DNA of 64,000 nucleotides from positions 682,001-746,000 of the forward strand of contig NZ_AP025461.1 of assembly GCF_024347315.1 (NCBI RefSeq), written 5' to 3'. The notes under the pieces were generated by a model. That model made no database searches. It was not told where the DNA came from and was given only the letters and a program-made list of their open reading frames with translations. The position numbers were made by a program, and so were the translations under genes. This document shows positions 45,087-53,592 of this stretch, one piece after another. The stretch is from Vibrio atlanticus (lineage in GTDB: Bacteria > Pseudomonadota > Gammaproteobacteria > Enterobacterales > Vibrionaceae). The first letter of the stretch is position 1. Each line of letters begins with the position of its first letter.

Positions 45087-45644
45087 ATGACCGATAAAAT
45101 CCCCCACGCCCCAGCTGAAAACGACGAGCAACCAAGAAATGCGCTTGATCGTTTTGTTATAAAGTTCAGTAATCTCGTTAGCTGGTTGTTTATTTTTACT
45201 GTATTGATTTCATTTTATGAAGTTGTGATGCGTTACGCATTCGATGCCCCGACCACATGGGTACATGAAACAGCTTCTTTCATCGGTGGTTCTTTATTCA
45301 TTATTGGTGGTATCTACGCGTTTGCTGCGAATAAGCATGTACGTGTGGTTCTTATCTACGATTCAGTGTCTAACCAAGCACGCAAATATCTTAATCTTGT
45401 TCACCACATTGTTGGTTTGGCCTTTGCTGGCATGCTGGCTTACGCGGCTTACTTCACTGCGGAAGAAGCGTGGTTTGCACCATGGGGTGAATTCCGCCTT
45501 GAAACATCAGGTTCAGTGTTAAACGCGCCTTATCCTGCGTTGCTGAAAGGCCTGATTTTTGTCGTTTTGTGTGTTCTTGTTGTCCAGTTTGTATTGCACC
45601 TAATCCAAGAGTTGATGGGTCTAAGGAAGAATGACGATGTTTGA
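45087..45644 (+). CDS. TRAP transporter small permease (DctQ)
   Basis: 185-residue four-helix membrane subunit. The helices (about 26-48, 63-83, 105-127, 150-172) and FYEVVMRYAFDAPTTWVHETASFIGGSLFIIGG near 40 are typical of DctQ. Its stop overlaps the start of dctM by 14 bases (45631-45644), implying translational coupling. Works with DctM to couple substrate uptake to the Na+ gradient. Confidence 0.94.
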   Translation: MTDKIPHAPAENDEQPRNALDRFVIKFSNLVSWLFIFTVLISFYEVVMRYAFDAPTTWVHETASFIGGSLFIIGGIYAFAANKHVRVVLIYDSVSNQARKYLNLVHHIVGLAFAGMLAYAAYFTAEEAWFAPWGEFRLETSGSVLNAPYPALLKGLIFVVLCVLVVQFVLHLIQELMGLRKNDDV

Positions 45645-46959
45645 TTTATCTTCTATTGGTATCGCATGGGGCAGTTTGCTCATGCTGGTTATGATGATTG
45701 GTTTGCTACTGACCGGTATGCAGCTAGCGTTCGTAACAGGCTTTGTCGCGATTTTCTTCACTCTGTGTTGGTTTGGTCCTGATGCCTTACCTTTGATCGC
45801 AAGCCGTACCTACAGCTTTGCTTCTGGTTATGTTTTCCTTGCCGTTCCCATGTTCGTATTGATGGCCGCTTTACTAGACCGTTCGGGTATCGCGCGTGAT
45901 CTGTTTGATGCAATGAAATCTGTCGGCCGTAAGGTTCGTGGCGGTGTTGCGGTACAAACCTTATTGGTAGCTGTGTTACTGGCTTCGATGTCAGGTGTTA
46001 TCGGTGGTGAAACGGTACTACTGGGTATTCTTGCTCTGCCTCAAATGCTTCGTTTAGGTTACGACCGTAAGCTTGCTATCGGTACAACCTGTGCGGGTGG
46101 CGCACTTGGTACCATGCTTCCGCCAAGTATCGTACTGATCATCTACGGTATGACAGCCAGCGTATCGATCGGCGACTTGTTCAAAGCTTCTTTCCTACCT
46201 GCGTTTATTCTTGCGGGCTGTTACATCGGCTACGTATTGATTCGCTGTAAGCTCAACCCTTCTCTTGCGCCAATTCCAAGTGATGACGAGACAGAAGAAG
46301 ACATCGCCAATCAGCCAAGCTACTTCAAAGCTCTGTTCTTCCCATTGCTTTCTGTCGCAACGGTTTTGGGCAGTATCTACACAGGTATCGCATCAGTAAC
46401 AGAAGCGTCTGCTTTGGGTGTAGTTGGCATCATGATCAGTGCACTAATCCGTGGTGAGCTGAACTACAACATGCTGAAAGAGAGTGCCATCGCAACCATG
46501 CGTACTTGCGGCATGATCATGTGGATTGGTATCGGTGCAAGCGCATTGGTTGGTATCTACAACCTGATGGGCGGCATTGATTTTGTTGAAGAAACCATCC
46601 TTGCGCTCAGTGGCGGTAACGCGACAGTAACGCTATTAATCATGATGGCTATTTTGTTGGTACTAGGCATGTTCCTTGACTGGGTAGGTGTAGCACTTCT
46701 AACAATGCCAATCTTCGTTCCAATCATCACTGGCCTTGGTTTTGACCCAGTATGGTTCGGCGTTGTGTTCTGCCTAAACATGCAGGTGTCGTTCTTGTCA
46801 CCGCCGTTTGGTCCTGCGGCATTCTACTTGAAATCAGTAGCACCAAAAGACATCAGCTTAGGTGAGATTTTCTCTTCATTACTGCCGTTTATTGCACTTC
46901 AAGTATTGGTTCTGGCATTGGTTATTATCTTCCCTCAGCTCGCGCTTTGGTGGCAATAA
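45631..46959 (+). CDS. TRAP transporter large permease (DctM)
   Basis: 442-residue ion-coupled transport subunit with about twelve helices. Conserved stretches are YVFLAVPMFVLMAALLDRSGIARDLFDA (near 70), GGETVLLGILALPQMLRLGYDRKLAIGTTCAGGALGTMLPPSIVLIIYG (near 130-178) and SFLSPPFGPAAFYLKSVAP near 388, all standard DctM. Third gene of the gluconate operon; followed by two hairpins before gntK. Confidence 0.95.
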   Translation: MTMFDLSSIGIAWGSLLMLVMMIGLLLTGMQLAFVTGFVAIFFTLCWFGPDALPLIASRTYSFASGYVFLAVPMFVLMAALLDRSGIARDLFDAMKSVGRKVRGGVAVQTLLVAVLLASMSGVIGGETVLLGILALPQMLRLGYDRKLAIGTTCAGGALGTMLPPSIVLIIYGMTASVSIGDLFKASFLPAFILAGCYIGYVLIRCKLNPSLAPIPSDDETEEDIANQPSYFKALFFPLLSVATVLGSIYTGIASVTEASALGVVGIMISALIRGELNYNMLKESAIATMRTCGMIMWIGIGASALVGIYNLMGGIDFVEETILALSGGNATVTLLIMMAILLVLGMFLDWVGVALLTMPIFVPIITGLGFDPVWFGVVFCLNMQVSFLSPPFGPAAFYLKSVAPKDISLGEIFSSLLPFIALQVLVLALVIIFPQLALWWQ

Positions 46960-46965
46960 CAGCAA

Positions 46966-47060
46966 AGGTTCCTGAGTGAGTATAACGTTCAGGAACCTAT
47001 CAACAGCAACACAAGTTTAACTATTAGATTCGATTGTCAGCCCCTGTTTTGGTTGGGGCT
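46966..47060 (+). other. Two intercistronic hairpins between dctM and gntK
   Basis: AGGTTCCTGA (46966-46975) pairs with TCAGGAACCT (46989-46998); further on AGCCCC (47039-47044) pairs with GGGGCT (47055-47060). Neither has a T-run, so they probably modulate processing or relative expression in the operon rather than end it. Confidence 0.6.
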
Positions 47061-47077
47061 TAGGGAAGGCTTGCCTT

Positions 47078-47575
47078 ATGAAAAGCAAAAAAATACTAGT
47101 GATGGGCGTATCTGGATGCGGAAAAAGCCTGATTGGTAGCCGTATCGCGCAGGCTTTAGAATTTCAATTCTTTGATGGCGATGACTTCCATCCACAAAGC
47201 AATGTAGAAAAAATGCGTCAAGGTATTCCGCTGACTGACGAAGATCGTCAAGGATGGCTAGAAACACTGAATAAGCAATATATCGAACAACCAAGTGCTG
47301 TGATCGCATGCTCTGCATTGAAACCTCAATACCGCGAGATTCTGCGCGAGAACAATGAAGACTTAGTGATTATATACCTTCAGGGCAGTTTCGATACGAT
47401 TTGGAATCGCCATAAAGCTCGCGAAAACCATTACTTTAATGGTCAAGAAATGTTGAAAAGCCAATTCGCAACCTTGGTTGAGCCTGAGCTAGGTGAAGCG
47501 TTATTTGTCGATATATCGCAAGATGTTGAGCAAGTCGTAGAAAGTGCACTCAAACAAATTAAGCAGATAGGCTAA
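47078..47575 (+). CDS. gntK: Gluconokinase
   Basis: 165-residue thermoresistant-type gluconokinase phosphorylating gluconate to 6-phosphogluconate. The P-loop VMGVSGCGKSLIGSRIA (residues 8-24) is followed by FFDGDDFHPQSNVEKMRQGIPLTDEDRQGWLE, the gluconate-binding core (about 34-66), and CSALKPQYREILR and IYLQGSFDTIWNRHKARENHYF. Its product is the substrate of Gnd, encoded 3 bases downstream. Confidence 0.96.
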   Translation: MKSKKILVMGVSGCGKSLIGSRIAQALEFQFFDGDDFHPQSNVEKMRQGIPLTDEDRQGWLETLNKQYIEQPSAVIACSALKPQYREILRENNEDLVIIYLQGSFDTIWNRHKARENHYFNGQEMLKSQFATLVEPELGEALFVDISQDVEQVVESALKQIKQIG

Positions 47576-47578
47576 ATC

Positions 47579-49087
47579 ATGACTCAGATAAAAAACGATA
47601 TCGCGATGATTGGTTTAGGAGTGATGGGTAAAAGCCTTGCACTCAACCTACTTGATAATGGATTCAACGTAGCAGGTTTTGATTTGAACGCCGACAACAT
47701 TGATCGCGCCAGTTCAGAAGCCAAGCTGCTGAATGAATCGTTTACTGGTAAAGGTCAGTTCACACAAGGGACTAGCCTTGAACATGTGCTGCAAGGGCTC
47801 GCGAAGCCGCGTGTAATCGCTTTGTCGGTTCCTGCTGGAAAACCTGTCGATATCGTCGTCAATAGCTTGCTTGATGCTGGCTTAGAAAAGGATGACATTG
47901 TTATCGATACAGGCAACAGCCTTTGGACAGATACCGAAGCACGCGAAGTGAGCTACAAAGGCAAGCTTCGTTTCTTTAGCACCGCTGTTTCTGGTGGAGA
48001 AGAAGGGGCTCGTGTTGGCCCTGCGCTCATGGCAAGTGGTGACCAGTCGGCTTGGCAATATGTGAAGCCGATGTGGGACGCGATTGCAGCGAAAGTGGAT
48101 GCTAATGGACTACCGGTTGCTCAGTTTGAAGCGGGTGAAGCGTGCGCGGCGTATGTTGGTCCTTCGGGTGCAGGGCACTATGTAAAAATGGTGCACAATG
48201 GCATTGAGTACGCTGACATGCAGCTTATCTGCGAAGTGTACCAGTTCATGCGTGACGTTCTTGGAATGCCAGCTCAAGAGATTGGCCAAATCTTTGGGCA
48301 GTGGAATCAAGGTGTTCTCAACAGTTACCTGATGGAAATCAGCGCCGATATTCTTCAACAAGAAGATGTTGTAACGGGCAAGCCGTTCGTTGAGGTTGTG
48401 CTTGATAAAGCAGGGCAGAAAGGTACGGGTTTGTGGACGGCAGTTAACAGCCTGCAAGAAGGTTGTCCTACACCAACCATTGCTCAAGCGGTTTATGCAC
48501 GTGCGATGAGCGGTCAAAAATCACAACGTATTCAAGGTAGTCAGCTTCTAAAAGGCCGTATTGCTGATGTCAGCCAGTTGGATAAAGCCGAGGTTATTTC
48601 TGAGCTTCACGATGCCCTATATTGCGCCAAACTGTCTGTTTACGCGCAAGGCTTTGATTTGCTGAAAACAGCGTCAGACAAAGAGGGATGGAATCTCGAT
48701 TTCACTCAAATTGCTAAGATTTGGCGAGCGGGTTGTATTATTCGTGCCGCTTTCTTGCAAGGTATTACATCGGCTTATCAACAAAATGCTGAGCTGGCGA
48801 ACCTGTTGTTTGATGAGGCTTTCATCAAACAAGTGGAAGAGCGTGAGCTTGCTTGGCGCATCGCGGTAGCGAACTCAGCTTTGTATGGTGTGCCGATGCC
48901 GGGAATCAGCTCTGCTCTGAGTTACTTCGACTCATTACGTTGTGAGGTGTTGCCTGCAAATCTGCTGCAAGCGCAACGTGACTATTTTGGTTCTCATACT
49001 TATTCGCGAGTCGATAGAGATGAAGCTGAAAATTTTCACGTGACTTGGAGTCAGTCTCCAAGAACTGAAGTAAAAGTGAACGCTTAA
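47579..49087 (+). CDS. gnd: 6-phosphogluconate dehydrogenase, decarboxylating
   Basis: 502-residue enzyme oxidising 6-phosphogluconate to ribulose 5-phosphate and CO2. The N-terminal Rossmann motif IAMIGLGVMGKSLALNLLDNGFNVAGFD, the signature GPALMASGDQSAW-like region preceded by AVSGGEEGARVGP (near 140), catalytic VGPSGAGHYVKMVHNGIEYADMQL (near 195; Lys and His/Asn present) and C-terminal LDKAGQKGTGLWT (near 275) and IWRAGCIIRA (near 380) are all intact. Slightly longer than E. coli Gnd (468). The gluconate is thus routed to the pentose phosphate pathway. Confidence 0.95.
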   Translation: MTQIKNDIAMIGLGVMGKSLALNLLDNGFNVAGFDLNADNIDRASSEAKLLNESFTGKGQFTQGTSLEHVLQGLAKPRVIALSVPAGKPVDIVVNSLLDAGLEKDDIVIDTGNSLWTDTEAREVSYKGKLRFFSTAVSGGEEGARVGPALMASGDQSAWQYVKPMWDAIAAKVDANGLPVAQFEAGEACAAYVGPSGAGHYVKMVHNGIEYADMQLICEVYQFMRDVLGMPAQEIGQIFGQWNQGVLNSYLMEISADILQQEDVVTGKPFVEVVLDKAGQKGTGLWTAVNSLQEGCPTPTIAQAVYARAMSGQKSQRIQGSQLLKGRIADVSQLDKAEVISELHDALYCAKLSVYAQGFDLLKTASDKEGWNLDFTQIAKIWRAGCIIRAAFLQGITSAYQQNAELANLLFDEAFIKQVEERELAWRIAVANSALYGVPMPGISSALSYFDSLRCEVLPANLLQAQRDYFGSHTYSRVDRDEAENFHVTWSQSPRTEVKVNA

Positions 49088-49094
49088 ACAATCA

Positions 49095-49127
49095 ATAACG
49101 CCCTCAACAAGAGGGCGTTATTTTTAT
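49095..49127 (+). terminator. Intrinsic terminator of the gluconate operon
   Basis: ATAACGCCCTC (49095-49105) pairs perfectly with GAGGGCGTTAT (49111-49121) around AACAA and runs into TTTTATT. Confidence 0.93.
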
Positions 49128-49313
49128 TCGTTTTAAACCAAAACAAACATGTCGAACAATGTTGAATAAATCTATTAACTACTGACGCCACCATAACGTA
49201 TGACCATCATCTCAACATGACTATCATAGGTTGCGCACCTTTGGTTGTGGGGATAATAGATTCCCTTGATTACTTCATGGCTGTTTTAGAAAAGTTTTCC
49301 CCAAATTGAAAAG

Positions 49314-49562
49314 ATGTTTAATGATTTCGATTATTCCAATAATACTGGAATAGAAATGCGCTCAATTCCTTCGCGTTATGGTTATGACGGGACTGTTTTA
49401 TCTCAAAAGGTCATTCCTTTTCCGAACTTGTTTACTGGCGCACATTACTTCCCCTCAATTTATGAATACTTACCCGTAGAGTCTTTGAAAGCGGCAAGTG
49501 CTGTAGTTCAAGAGAATATCAAAATAATATATAGTAAATTTGCAAATTGTAGTGAGGTTGTA
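49314..49562 (+). pseudogene. Remnant of a PepT-like (M20) peptidase C-terminus
   Basis: This 83-codon frame reads GIEMRSIPSRYGYDGTVLSQ then PNLFTGAHYFPSIYEYLPVESLKAASAVVQE, which I recognise as the C-terminal end of peptidase T-like metalloproteases (usual form: R-G-G-x-D-G-x-x-L-S then P-T-P-N-L-F-T-G-x-H-N-F-H). The catalytic domain is missing, and conserved positions are changed (RGG to RYG, QKG to QKV, PTPN to PFPN, HNFH to HYFP). It has lost its own stop and runs in frame into pepE. Nothing recognisable precedes it in 49128-49313. Confidence 0.7.
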
Positions 49563-50294
49563 ATGAATGTAATGCTATTTAGTAACGGTAAGTTACCAGG
49601 TGACACATCACTTTTAGAGTATGGTAAAGAGTGGATTCGTCCAATGATGGAAAAGACTCAGCCTAAAAAAATGTTGTTTATTCCATTCGCAATGATTCGA
49701 GGGCAATACTCAGATCGCACGCAGCAATTACAGCAAGTGTTCGATGAATATGATTGCGAAGTGGTGAGTATTCATGAAGCCGAAGACCCAGTGCAAGCCT
49801 TGAAAGAGGTTGATGGTATCATCATTAGTGGCGGTAATACGTGGGTACTTAACCGTATGCTTCACGACCTAGGCTTGGTAACACCGATGCGTGATGCTGT
49901 GATCAAGAAAGGTAAGCTGTTTATTGGTTGGAGTGCGGGAACAAATGTCGCAACCCCAACGATCCGTACTACCAATGATATGCCAATTGTCAGTGCTGCT
50001 ATCTTGCCTGCGCTTAATTTTGTGCCATTTCAGATTAACCCTCACTATATAGAAGCATCCATTGCTGGGCATATGGGCGAAACACGTGATGAACGTATTG
50101 AAGAGTTTTTGTGCATGAACCCAAGTGAAGTCGTTGTTGGTATCCCTGAAGGGACGATGCTGCAAGTGTGTGAAGGAAAATTAACGTACCACAGCGCGAC
50201 AGGCAAGCCAATGAAGCTCTTTAAGCATGGTCAACTTGCTGAAACGTTCACGGCGGACAGCGATCTTGCATTCTTGATGGATATCGGTTGCTAG
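49563..50294 (+). CDS. pepE: Dipeptidase E (alpha-aspartyl dipeptidase)
   Basis: 243-residue S51-family serine peptidase that cleaves Asp-X dipeptides. IPFAMIRGQYSDRTQQL (near 36), IIISGGNTWVLNRMLHDLGL (near 80), the nucleophile elbow GKLFIGWSAGTNVATPTIRTTNDMPI (Ser in G-W-S-A-G near 118) and NPHYIEASIAGHMGETRDERIEEFL with the catalytic His (near 160) are present. ATG 49563 follows GAGGTTGTA and gives the family length; the frame continues upstream through a pepT remnant, which should not be annotated as part of this protein. Confidence 0.93.
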   Translation: MNVMLFSNGKLPGDTSLLEYGKEWIRPMMEKTQPKKMLFIPFAMIRGQYSDRTQQLQQVFDEYDCEVVSIHEAEDPVQALKEVDGIIISGGNTWVLNRMLHDLGLVTPMRDAVIKKGKLFIGWSAGTNVATPTIRTTNDMPIVSAAILPALNFVPFQINPHYIEASIAGHMGETRDERIEEFLCMNPSEVVVGIPEGTMLQVCEGKLTYHSATGKPMKLFKHGQLAETFTADSDLAFLMDIGC

Positions 50295-50364
50295 ATAACG
50301 AATAGAGACAGGCTACTGCCTTTACTAGGGGTAGGCTATGTAAGCAACTGCAATGGGTTAAACG

Positions 50365-50400
50365 AAACCCCAATGTTGATCATCCAAGGTTGGGGTTTTT
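50365..50400 (+). terminator. Intrinsic terminator of pepE
   Basis: AAACCCCAA (50365-50373) pairs with TTGGGGTTT (50390-50398) and is followed by TTA. Confidence 0.85.
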
Positions 50401-50562
50401 AATGCGTAATATACACATCAGGTGTAAGTTGAGAACTTATTGAACATCGTCTTCGAAAATAAGTATTGTTAGTTTTATTGGTGACAAAGCAACGTGTGTG
50501 TTTATGATCTGATATCAAGTTTTAGGTGTTTAGTTCTTCTAAAGTAGTCGAAATTCGTTACT

Positions 50563-50578
50563 ATGTTACCAGTAACAT
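50563..50578. promoter_or_regulatory. GntR operator upstream of gntR (autoregulation)
   Basis: ATGTTACCAGTAACAT, one base in the centre away from the two operators before the gluconate operon; 25 bases before the gntR ATG. Confidence 0.85.
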
Positions 50579-50603
50579 TAATCGTAACCATGATGCTGTC
50601 AGT

Positions 50604-51605
50604 ATGCTAAGTAAGAAAAAACGTCCCACATTACAAGATGTTGCCAACCTAGTTGGTGTCACTAAAATGACCGTCAGTCGCTGTCTAAGAGACTCTTCAC
50701 AGGTATCAGAAGCACTGCGAGATAAGATCAGCGCTGCAGTCGACGAGTTAGGTTACATCCCTAATCGTGCTCCAGACATTCTTTCTAACGCAAAAAGCAA
50801 TGCTATCGGTGTTCTTGTTCCCTCGTTAACTAACCAAGTTTTCGCCGAAGTTATCCGTGGCATTGAACAAGTTACCGCGCCTGCGGGCTACCAAACCATG
50901 ATTGCCCACTATGGCTATAGCGCAGAACTGGAAGAGCAGAGCATCGCTTCGCTGCTTTCTTACAACGTTGACGCGATTATCCTTTCAGAAAATGTGCACA
51001 CTGATAGAGCGCGTAAAATGCTGCAGACCGTTTCTATCCCTGTGATTGAAATTATGGATTCGGTGTCTCCCCGTATTGAACAAGCAGTGGGCTTTGATAA
51101 CTTTGAAGCGGCTAGAGCGATGACCAAAACCATGATCGATCGAGGGCGTACCAATATCGCTTATTTGGCTGCTCGAATGGATGAACGTACTCGCTTGAAA
51201 ATGGCGGGATATGAGCATGCGATGCAAGAAGCCGACAAAACGCCAGTAACGCTGCAAACGGAAGACGCGTCTTCGTTTACTTTAGGCGCAAAACTGATTA
51301 GTGAGTTACTTGATAAGCATCCTGAAGTGAATGGTATTTTCTGTACTAACGATGATTTGGCCATTGGTGCTTTTTACGAATGCGTACGACGTGGTATTCA
51401 AGTACCCGAGAAGATGGCGATTGCGGGTTTTCACGGACACGACATCACAGTGGCGATGACGCCTCGTTTAGCGACTGTCGTAACACCTAGGGAGCAGATC
51501 GGTAAAGTCGCTGCACAGCAAGTTGTAGCGCGTTTACAAGGCAATAAAGAATGGGTCGCGAAGCTGGATCTCGGTTACGAGATTGAAGTGGGTGAGAGTA
51601 TCTAA
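50604..51605 (+). CDS. gntR: LacI-family gluconate utilisation repressor GntR
   Basis: 333 residues. The N-terminal LacI helix-turn-helix RPTLQDVANLVGVTKMTVSRCLRDSSQVSEALRDKI (residues 7-42) with hinge GYIPNRAPDILSNAKS is followed by a periplasmic-binding-like effector domain (about 60-330) with IGVLVPSLTNQVFAEVIRGIEQ, GFDNFEAARAMTKTMIDRGRTNIAYL and CTNDDLAIGAFYECVRRGIQVPEKMAIAGFHGHDI. Length and sequence pattern match E. coli GntR. ATG 50604 is chosen since residues encoded upstream of it in frame overlap the operator. Gluconate should release it from the GTTACC-type operators. Confidence 0.93.
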   Translation: MLSKKKRPTLQDVANLVGVTKMTVSRCLRDSSQVSEALRDKISAAVDELGYIPNRAPDILSNAKSNAIGVLVPSLTNQVFAEVIRGIEQVTAPAGYQTMIAHYGYSAELEEQSIASLLSYNVDAIILSENVHTDRARKMLQTVSIPVIEIMDSVSPRIEQAVGFDNFEAARAMTKTMIDRGRTNIAYLAARMDERTRLKMAGYEHAMQEADKTPVTLQTEDASSFTLGAKLISELLDKHPEVNGIFCTNDDLAIGAFYECVRRGIQVPEKMAIAGFHGHDITVAMTPRLATVVTPREQIGKVAAQQVVARLQGNKEWVAKLDLGYEIEVGESI

Positions 51606-51644
51606 TTTTACACTTCGGCTTTGAGCTTCATCGGATTCAAACTA

Positions 51645-51686
51645 AAACGCCCTTAACGAGACGAACTTCGCTAAGGACGTTTTTTA
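51645..51686. terminator. Bidirectional terminator between gntR and viuB
   Basis: AACGCCCTTAACGA pairs imperfectly with TTCGCTAAGGACGTT, with A-rich left and T-rich right flanks (TTTTTTATTT), serving two convergent genes. Confidence 0.8.
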
Positions 51687-51719
51687 TTTATCTGGCAAAA
51701 GATGTATGTGGTAACAGAC

Positions 51720-52502
51720 TTAACCCACTAAAGCTTGAGCATCTTGTTGCTTCAACACTTTGTGGCCGTCTTCAGTGACGCCACGCTTCCAATAACTGCT
51801 GATGTAGATGTTCTCTTTCGCGACTTCTTTTTCGTTTCGGAAGTATTGTCTCAGCTCGCGCATGCTTTCAAATTCACACGCTGTCCAAATTGAAACCTGA
51901 CCGTCTAACCATTCTAAATTGCGAACCGTTTGTGAAAGTGTTTCTTCAGTTTCATCTTCAATTAACCAAGTGACTTTTATACCTTGAGGTGCTTTAAGCG
52001 TTTGTTTATCTGCTGCTGAATTGATCTGGATGACGGCGTGCCCTACGGCGTGTTCTGGAAGCGTTTTTACTTTTGCAGAGAGTGCAGGTAGGGATGTCAT
52101 GTCTGCAACTAAGAAGAACCAGTCTGACTCTAGGTTAAGTCCTTGAATTAAACCTGGGCCAGCCACTGAAACTGTGTCGCCCACTTTCGCGTTCATTGCC
52201 CACCTTGCTGCAAAACCACACTGCAAATCTGTAGTGATGTGGCGAACGAAATCAACCTCAATCCAGTTTTCTACAGGGTTGTACTGACGAATGGTGTATG
52301 TGCGCATGGTTGGGCGCTCACCATCATTCAGTTGGCTTAAATCAGTGGTGCCGAGTGGCGAGAATAAAAGCTTGATGTAGCCGCCGGCACATTCGGTTGG
52401 ATACTTACTTAATCCTTCACCGCTAAGCGTTATACGCTGCATGTTCGGTGTAATGGTTGAGGTTTGAGTAACAGTTAATGTGATAGGGCTAGGCTTGCTC
52501 AT
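51720..52502 (-). CDS. viuB: Siderophore-interacting protein (ViuB family)
   Basis: 260-residue flavin-dependent ferric-siderophore reductase-type protein, freeing iron from imported vibriobactin- or similar siderophores in the cytoplasm. The FAD-binding motif MRTYTIRQYNP (R-x-Y-T-x-R near 67), EVDFVRH, AMNAKVGDTVSVAGPG (near 108) and the C-terminal SIP domain WTACEFESMRELRQYFRNEKEVAKENIYISSYWKRGVTEDGH (near 207-247) are all diagnostic. No siderophore synthesis or uptake genes are adjacent. An IS5-family element now sits 64 bases upstream and seems to cut its Fur box. Confidence 0.92.
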   Translation of the reverse strand: MSKPSPITLTVTQTSTITPNMQRITLSGEGLSKYPTECAGGYIKLLFSPLGTTDLSQLNDGERPTMRTYTIRQYNPVENWIEVDFVRHITTDLQCGFAARWAMNAKVGDTVSVAGPGLIQGLNLESDWFFLVADMTSLPALSAKVKTLPEHAVGHAVIQINSAADKQTLKAPQGIKVTWLIEDETEETLSQTVRNLEWLDGQVSIWTACEFESMRELRQYFRNEKEVAKENIYISSYWKRGVTEDGHKVLKQQDAQALVG

Positions 52503-52565
52503 ATAAGGCTCTCTTAGATTTTGATTTCAACATCATAATCCTGAACTAAAAAACACTCAATACTA

Positions 52566-53448
52566 GGGCGTGTTGATCTTTGCTGTACATTTTGTGTTCA
52601 ACAATACATCGGTAGCCACATTAACATGAATGCCAGCGATAACATGCTGGCATAATTCCTTTCTAGCTTGTCATATCTACTTGAAATAGCTCGATAATGC
52701 TTAATTCTCCCAAAGGCATTTTCGACCAAGTGACGATACTTGTATAGACACCAATCCATACTGTCTTTGTCTATATCTTGTCCGTAATTGCGTTTAGCAA
52801 TTACCGTTTCTCCGCCACGTTCCTTAACAAAAGTACGGAAAGGTTCGCTGTCATATCCTTTATCACAAACGATAGTATTAACTTCATCGAGTTGTTCAAC
52901 TAAGCTTTCGGCATGCACTATATCGTGGCGTTGTCCTTCTGATAAATCAAAGCAAATCGGCAGACCACCACTATCTACGGCTAAGTGAATTTTGGTTGAG
53001 TTGCCCCCGCGACTTTTTCCTATTTGCTCTGAGCTTTCAGTAGCTGCACCTGTACTATGCTGATGCGCTCGAACTATAGAGCCATCAAGAAAGACCCATT
53101 CAAAATCAGCCATGCTAGATAAGCTTTTGAAAAGTTTATCTAAAATCCCTTTCTTTGACCAAAGATTAAATCGTCTGTAAACGGTACTCCACTCTCCGAA
53201 CTCAGAGGGTAGATCTCGCCAAGGAATACCTGTTCTCATTCGATAAAGTATTCCTTCAAATGTCATTCGATGTTCAGTTTTATCGTAAATACGACCTGTA
53301 CTTTTCATAACTTGGAGTAGCAGTTCCCAGCGAATATCAGTTAGCATTGTTCTTGGCATGGTATTGGTTATGGTTTTACTTTTGGCGAAGCAAATTATAA
53401 CTCTTTACCATGCTGTTCAAAAAACACTCACGAAAGATCAACACGCCC
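52566..53448 (-). mobile_element. IS5-family insertion sequence (IS427-like), complete
   Basis: An 883-bp element ending GGGCGTGTTGATCTTT at left and AAAGATCAACACGCCC at right, a perfect inverted repeat, flanked by TA on both sides (52564-52565 and 53449-53450). It holds one uninterrupted transposase gene on the minus strand, the same direction as viuB. Confidence 0.93.
52598..53359 (-). CDS. IS5-family transposase, single ORF
   Basis: 253-residue DDE transposase. The N-terminal helix-turn-helix part has GILYRMRTGIPWRDLPSEFGEWSTVYRRFNLWSKKG (about 35-70). The catalytic triad is Asp in VFLDGSIVRAHQHSTGA (near 93), Asp in TIVCDKGYDSEPFR (near 163), and Glu in HLVENAFGRIKHYRAISSRYDKL (near 213). 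Many IS427-group members need a frameshift between two ORFs; here the gene is one continuous frame and all catalytic residues are intact, so the element may still move. Confidence 0.93.
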   Translation of the reverse strand: MPRTMLTDIRWELLLQVMKSTGRIYDKTEHRMTFEGILYRMRTGIPWRDLPSEFGEWSTVYRRFNLWSKKGILDKLFKSLSSMADFEWVFLDGSIVRAHQHSTGAATESSEQIGKSRGGNSTKIHLAVDSGGLPICFDLSEGQRHDIVHAESLVEQLDEVNTIVCDKGYDSEPFRTFVKERGGETVIAKRNYGQDIDKDSMDWCLYKYRHLVENAFGRIKHYRAISSRYDKLERNYASMLSLAFMLMWLPMYC

Positions 53449-53450
53449 TA

Positions 53451-53469
53451 ATAGTTATCATTTACTTTG
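53451..53469. promoter_or_regulatory. Right half of a Fur box interrupted by the IS5-family element
   Basis: Removing the IS with one TA copy joins CAATAC-TA to ATAGTTATCATT. On the minus strand this reads AATGATAACTATTAGTATT, matching the Fur motif AATGANAATNATTNTCATT at 13 of 16 defined positions, about 60 bases before the viuB start. The right half remains here, next to the IS; the left half is at 52559-52565. Confidence 0.5.
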
Positions 53470-53528
53470 ATTTACACAGCGCAACGTAACTTGAATCACC
53501 TATCTATCTACCCTGGCATCCATACCGA

Positions 53529-53562
53529 CAAAAAAAGCCCTTTTAGAAAGCTAAAGGGCTTG
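53529..53562 (-). terminator. Intrinsic terminator of the peptide transporter gene
   Basis: On the minus strand AAGCCCTTTAG pairs with CTAAAAGGGCTT around CTTT and is followed by TTTTT. Confidence 0.88.
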
Positions 53563-53592
53563 AAGTGTTAGATCTATTTAACGTGAGCAGAA

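Noticed and set aside
49314..50294. A 326-residue pepE with a novel N-terminal domain
   Set aside because: The first 83 codons resemble the decayed end of a PepT-like peptidase, and ATG 49563 has a proper ribosome site and gives the normal dipeptidase E length.
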